Assembly (NCBI GenBank): GCA_034437795.1
Contig: DAOTTI010000152.1
Span: 1-13,476 of the forward strand
Source: DAOTTI01 sp034437795
Lineage (GTDB): Bacteria; Chloroflexota; UBA11872; UBA12225
Direction: 5' to 3'
DNA: 13,476 bases
The notes under the pieces are model-generated. The model had not been told where the DNA came from and did not search any database. It was given only the letters and a program-made list of their open reading frames with translations. Positions 13,183 through 13,476 of this stretch are shown here, piece by piece (position 1 is the stretch's first letter; each line of letters begins with the position of its first letter). The position numbers and the translations under genes are program-made.

Positions 13183-13476
13183 TTACGCCCGATAGTCTCT
13201 CAGCCGCGGCGCCGGCGGCGCCTCAGCCCGGCCACCGTTGCTGCCATAGTGCGGGTGGACCTGCCCCACCTGCATCAGTTGCAGCACCGACGCGCTGACC
13301 GACGCCAGGCAGGCCTGGAGCAGCTCAGCGTTGCGCCGGTTGGCTTCCTGCACCGCCTCCACCTGCGCCCGCAGGCGCTCACCGGCCGCGCGCAAGGCGT
13401 CCGCTGCCGGCCGCCCGGCCAGCGCGCACAGCCCGCTGATCGTCACCGCGTCGTCCGGTACGCCAAGGCGCGCCGC
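13183..13476 (-). CDS. flgN: FlgN chaperone, C-terminal part (partial at window edge)
   Basis: The frame is open to the window edge, so the gene is incomplete at its 5' end; 97 codons plus a TAA stop are visible. FlgN is the cytosolic chaperone for FlgK and FlgL. The visible part shows the typical helical layout: a LGVPDDAVTISGLCALAG segment, a helix ALRAAGERLRAQVEAVQE, the conserved NRRNAELLQACLASVSASVL stretch, and a flexible Gly/Pro-rich end with HYGSNG. A GTG at 13446 could be read as a start, but it lies inside the conserved domain and would leave only the C-terminal part of a FlgN protein. Its position 18 nt before flgK is the usual one. The assignment rests on sequence pattern and context. 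Confidence 0.85.
   Translation of the reverse strand, partial: AARLGVPDDAVTISGLCALAGRPAADALRAAGERLRAQVEAVQEANRRNAELLQACLASVSASVLQLMQVGQVHPHYGSNGGRAEAPPAPRLRDYRA

Noticed and set aside
1..13476. tRNA, rRNA, insertion sequence or phage attachment site
   Set aside because: I saw no cloverleaf with a TTCGA-type arm, no rRNA segment, no transposase or integrase, and no paired terminal repeats.

Overview
The window is very GC-rich DNA from a flagellated bacterium. The gene order flgN-flgK-flgL-fliW-csrA, the CsrA/FliW pair, a Uma2-family gene, GTG starts and a scattered repeat of the type ctccctttgggagagggc...gggtgagggctcc together suggest a flagellated Chloroflexota lineage (Thermomicrobia/Thermoflexia-like). 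A high-GC Bacillota relative is the main alternative. This placement is inferred from style and gene order, not from a marker gene.

Layout. Positions 1-84 are a 7-bp tandem repeat cut by the window edge. A stand-alone Uma2-family nuclease-fold gene follows (199-879, +). It converges, across two GC-rich hairpins, on a minus-strand pair made of a small protein of unknown function (2863-3285) and a GT-B-like glycosyltransferase with C-terminal TPRs (1037-2866); the pair is coupled by a GTGA overlap. A 174-bp divergent spacer carrying an 18-bp inverted repeat separates this pair from a plus-strand run: GT2 glycosyltransferase with TPRs (3460-5097), MAF/DUF115 flagellin glycosyltransferase (5099-6463), a 92-aa helical protein (6456-6734), fliD (6888-8612) and fliS (8787-9236). 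The right third is a minus-strand operon entering from beyond the window edge: flgN (partial), flgK, flgL, fliW, csrA and a newly recognised 38-codon hydrophobic ORF (9319-9435). The two flagellar arms converge on a perfect 10-bp G/C hairpin at 9284-9308.

How the genes fit together. FlgK and FlgL form the hook-filament junction, with FlgN as their secretion chaperone. FliD caps the growing filament and FliS chaperones flagellin. FliW and CsrA are the partner-switch pair that couples flagellin secretion to flagellin translation. The MAF protein and the two GT-TPR proteins look like a flagellin (or cap/junction protein) glycosylation module next to the late flagellar genes. Flagellin itself is not in the window.

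The points most worth following up are the 38-aa ORF and its GGA-rich, hairpin-containing leader just downstream of csrA, the two GT-TPR fusions with two unrecognised small partner proteins, the inverted repeat between the divergent glycosylation operons, and the interspersed repeat that supplies the end of one gene.
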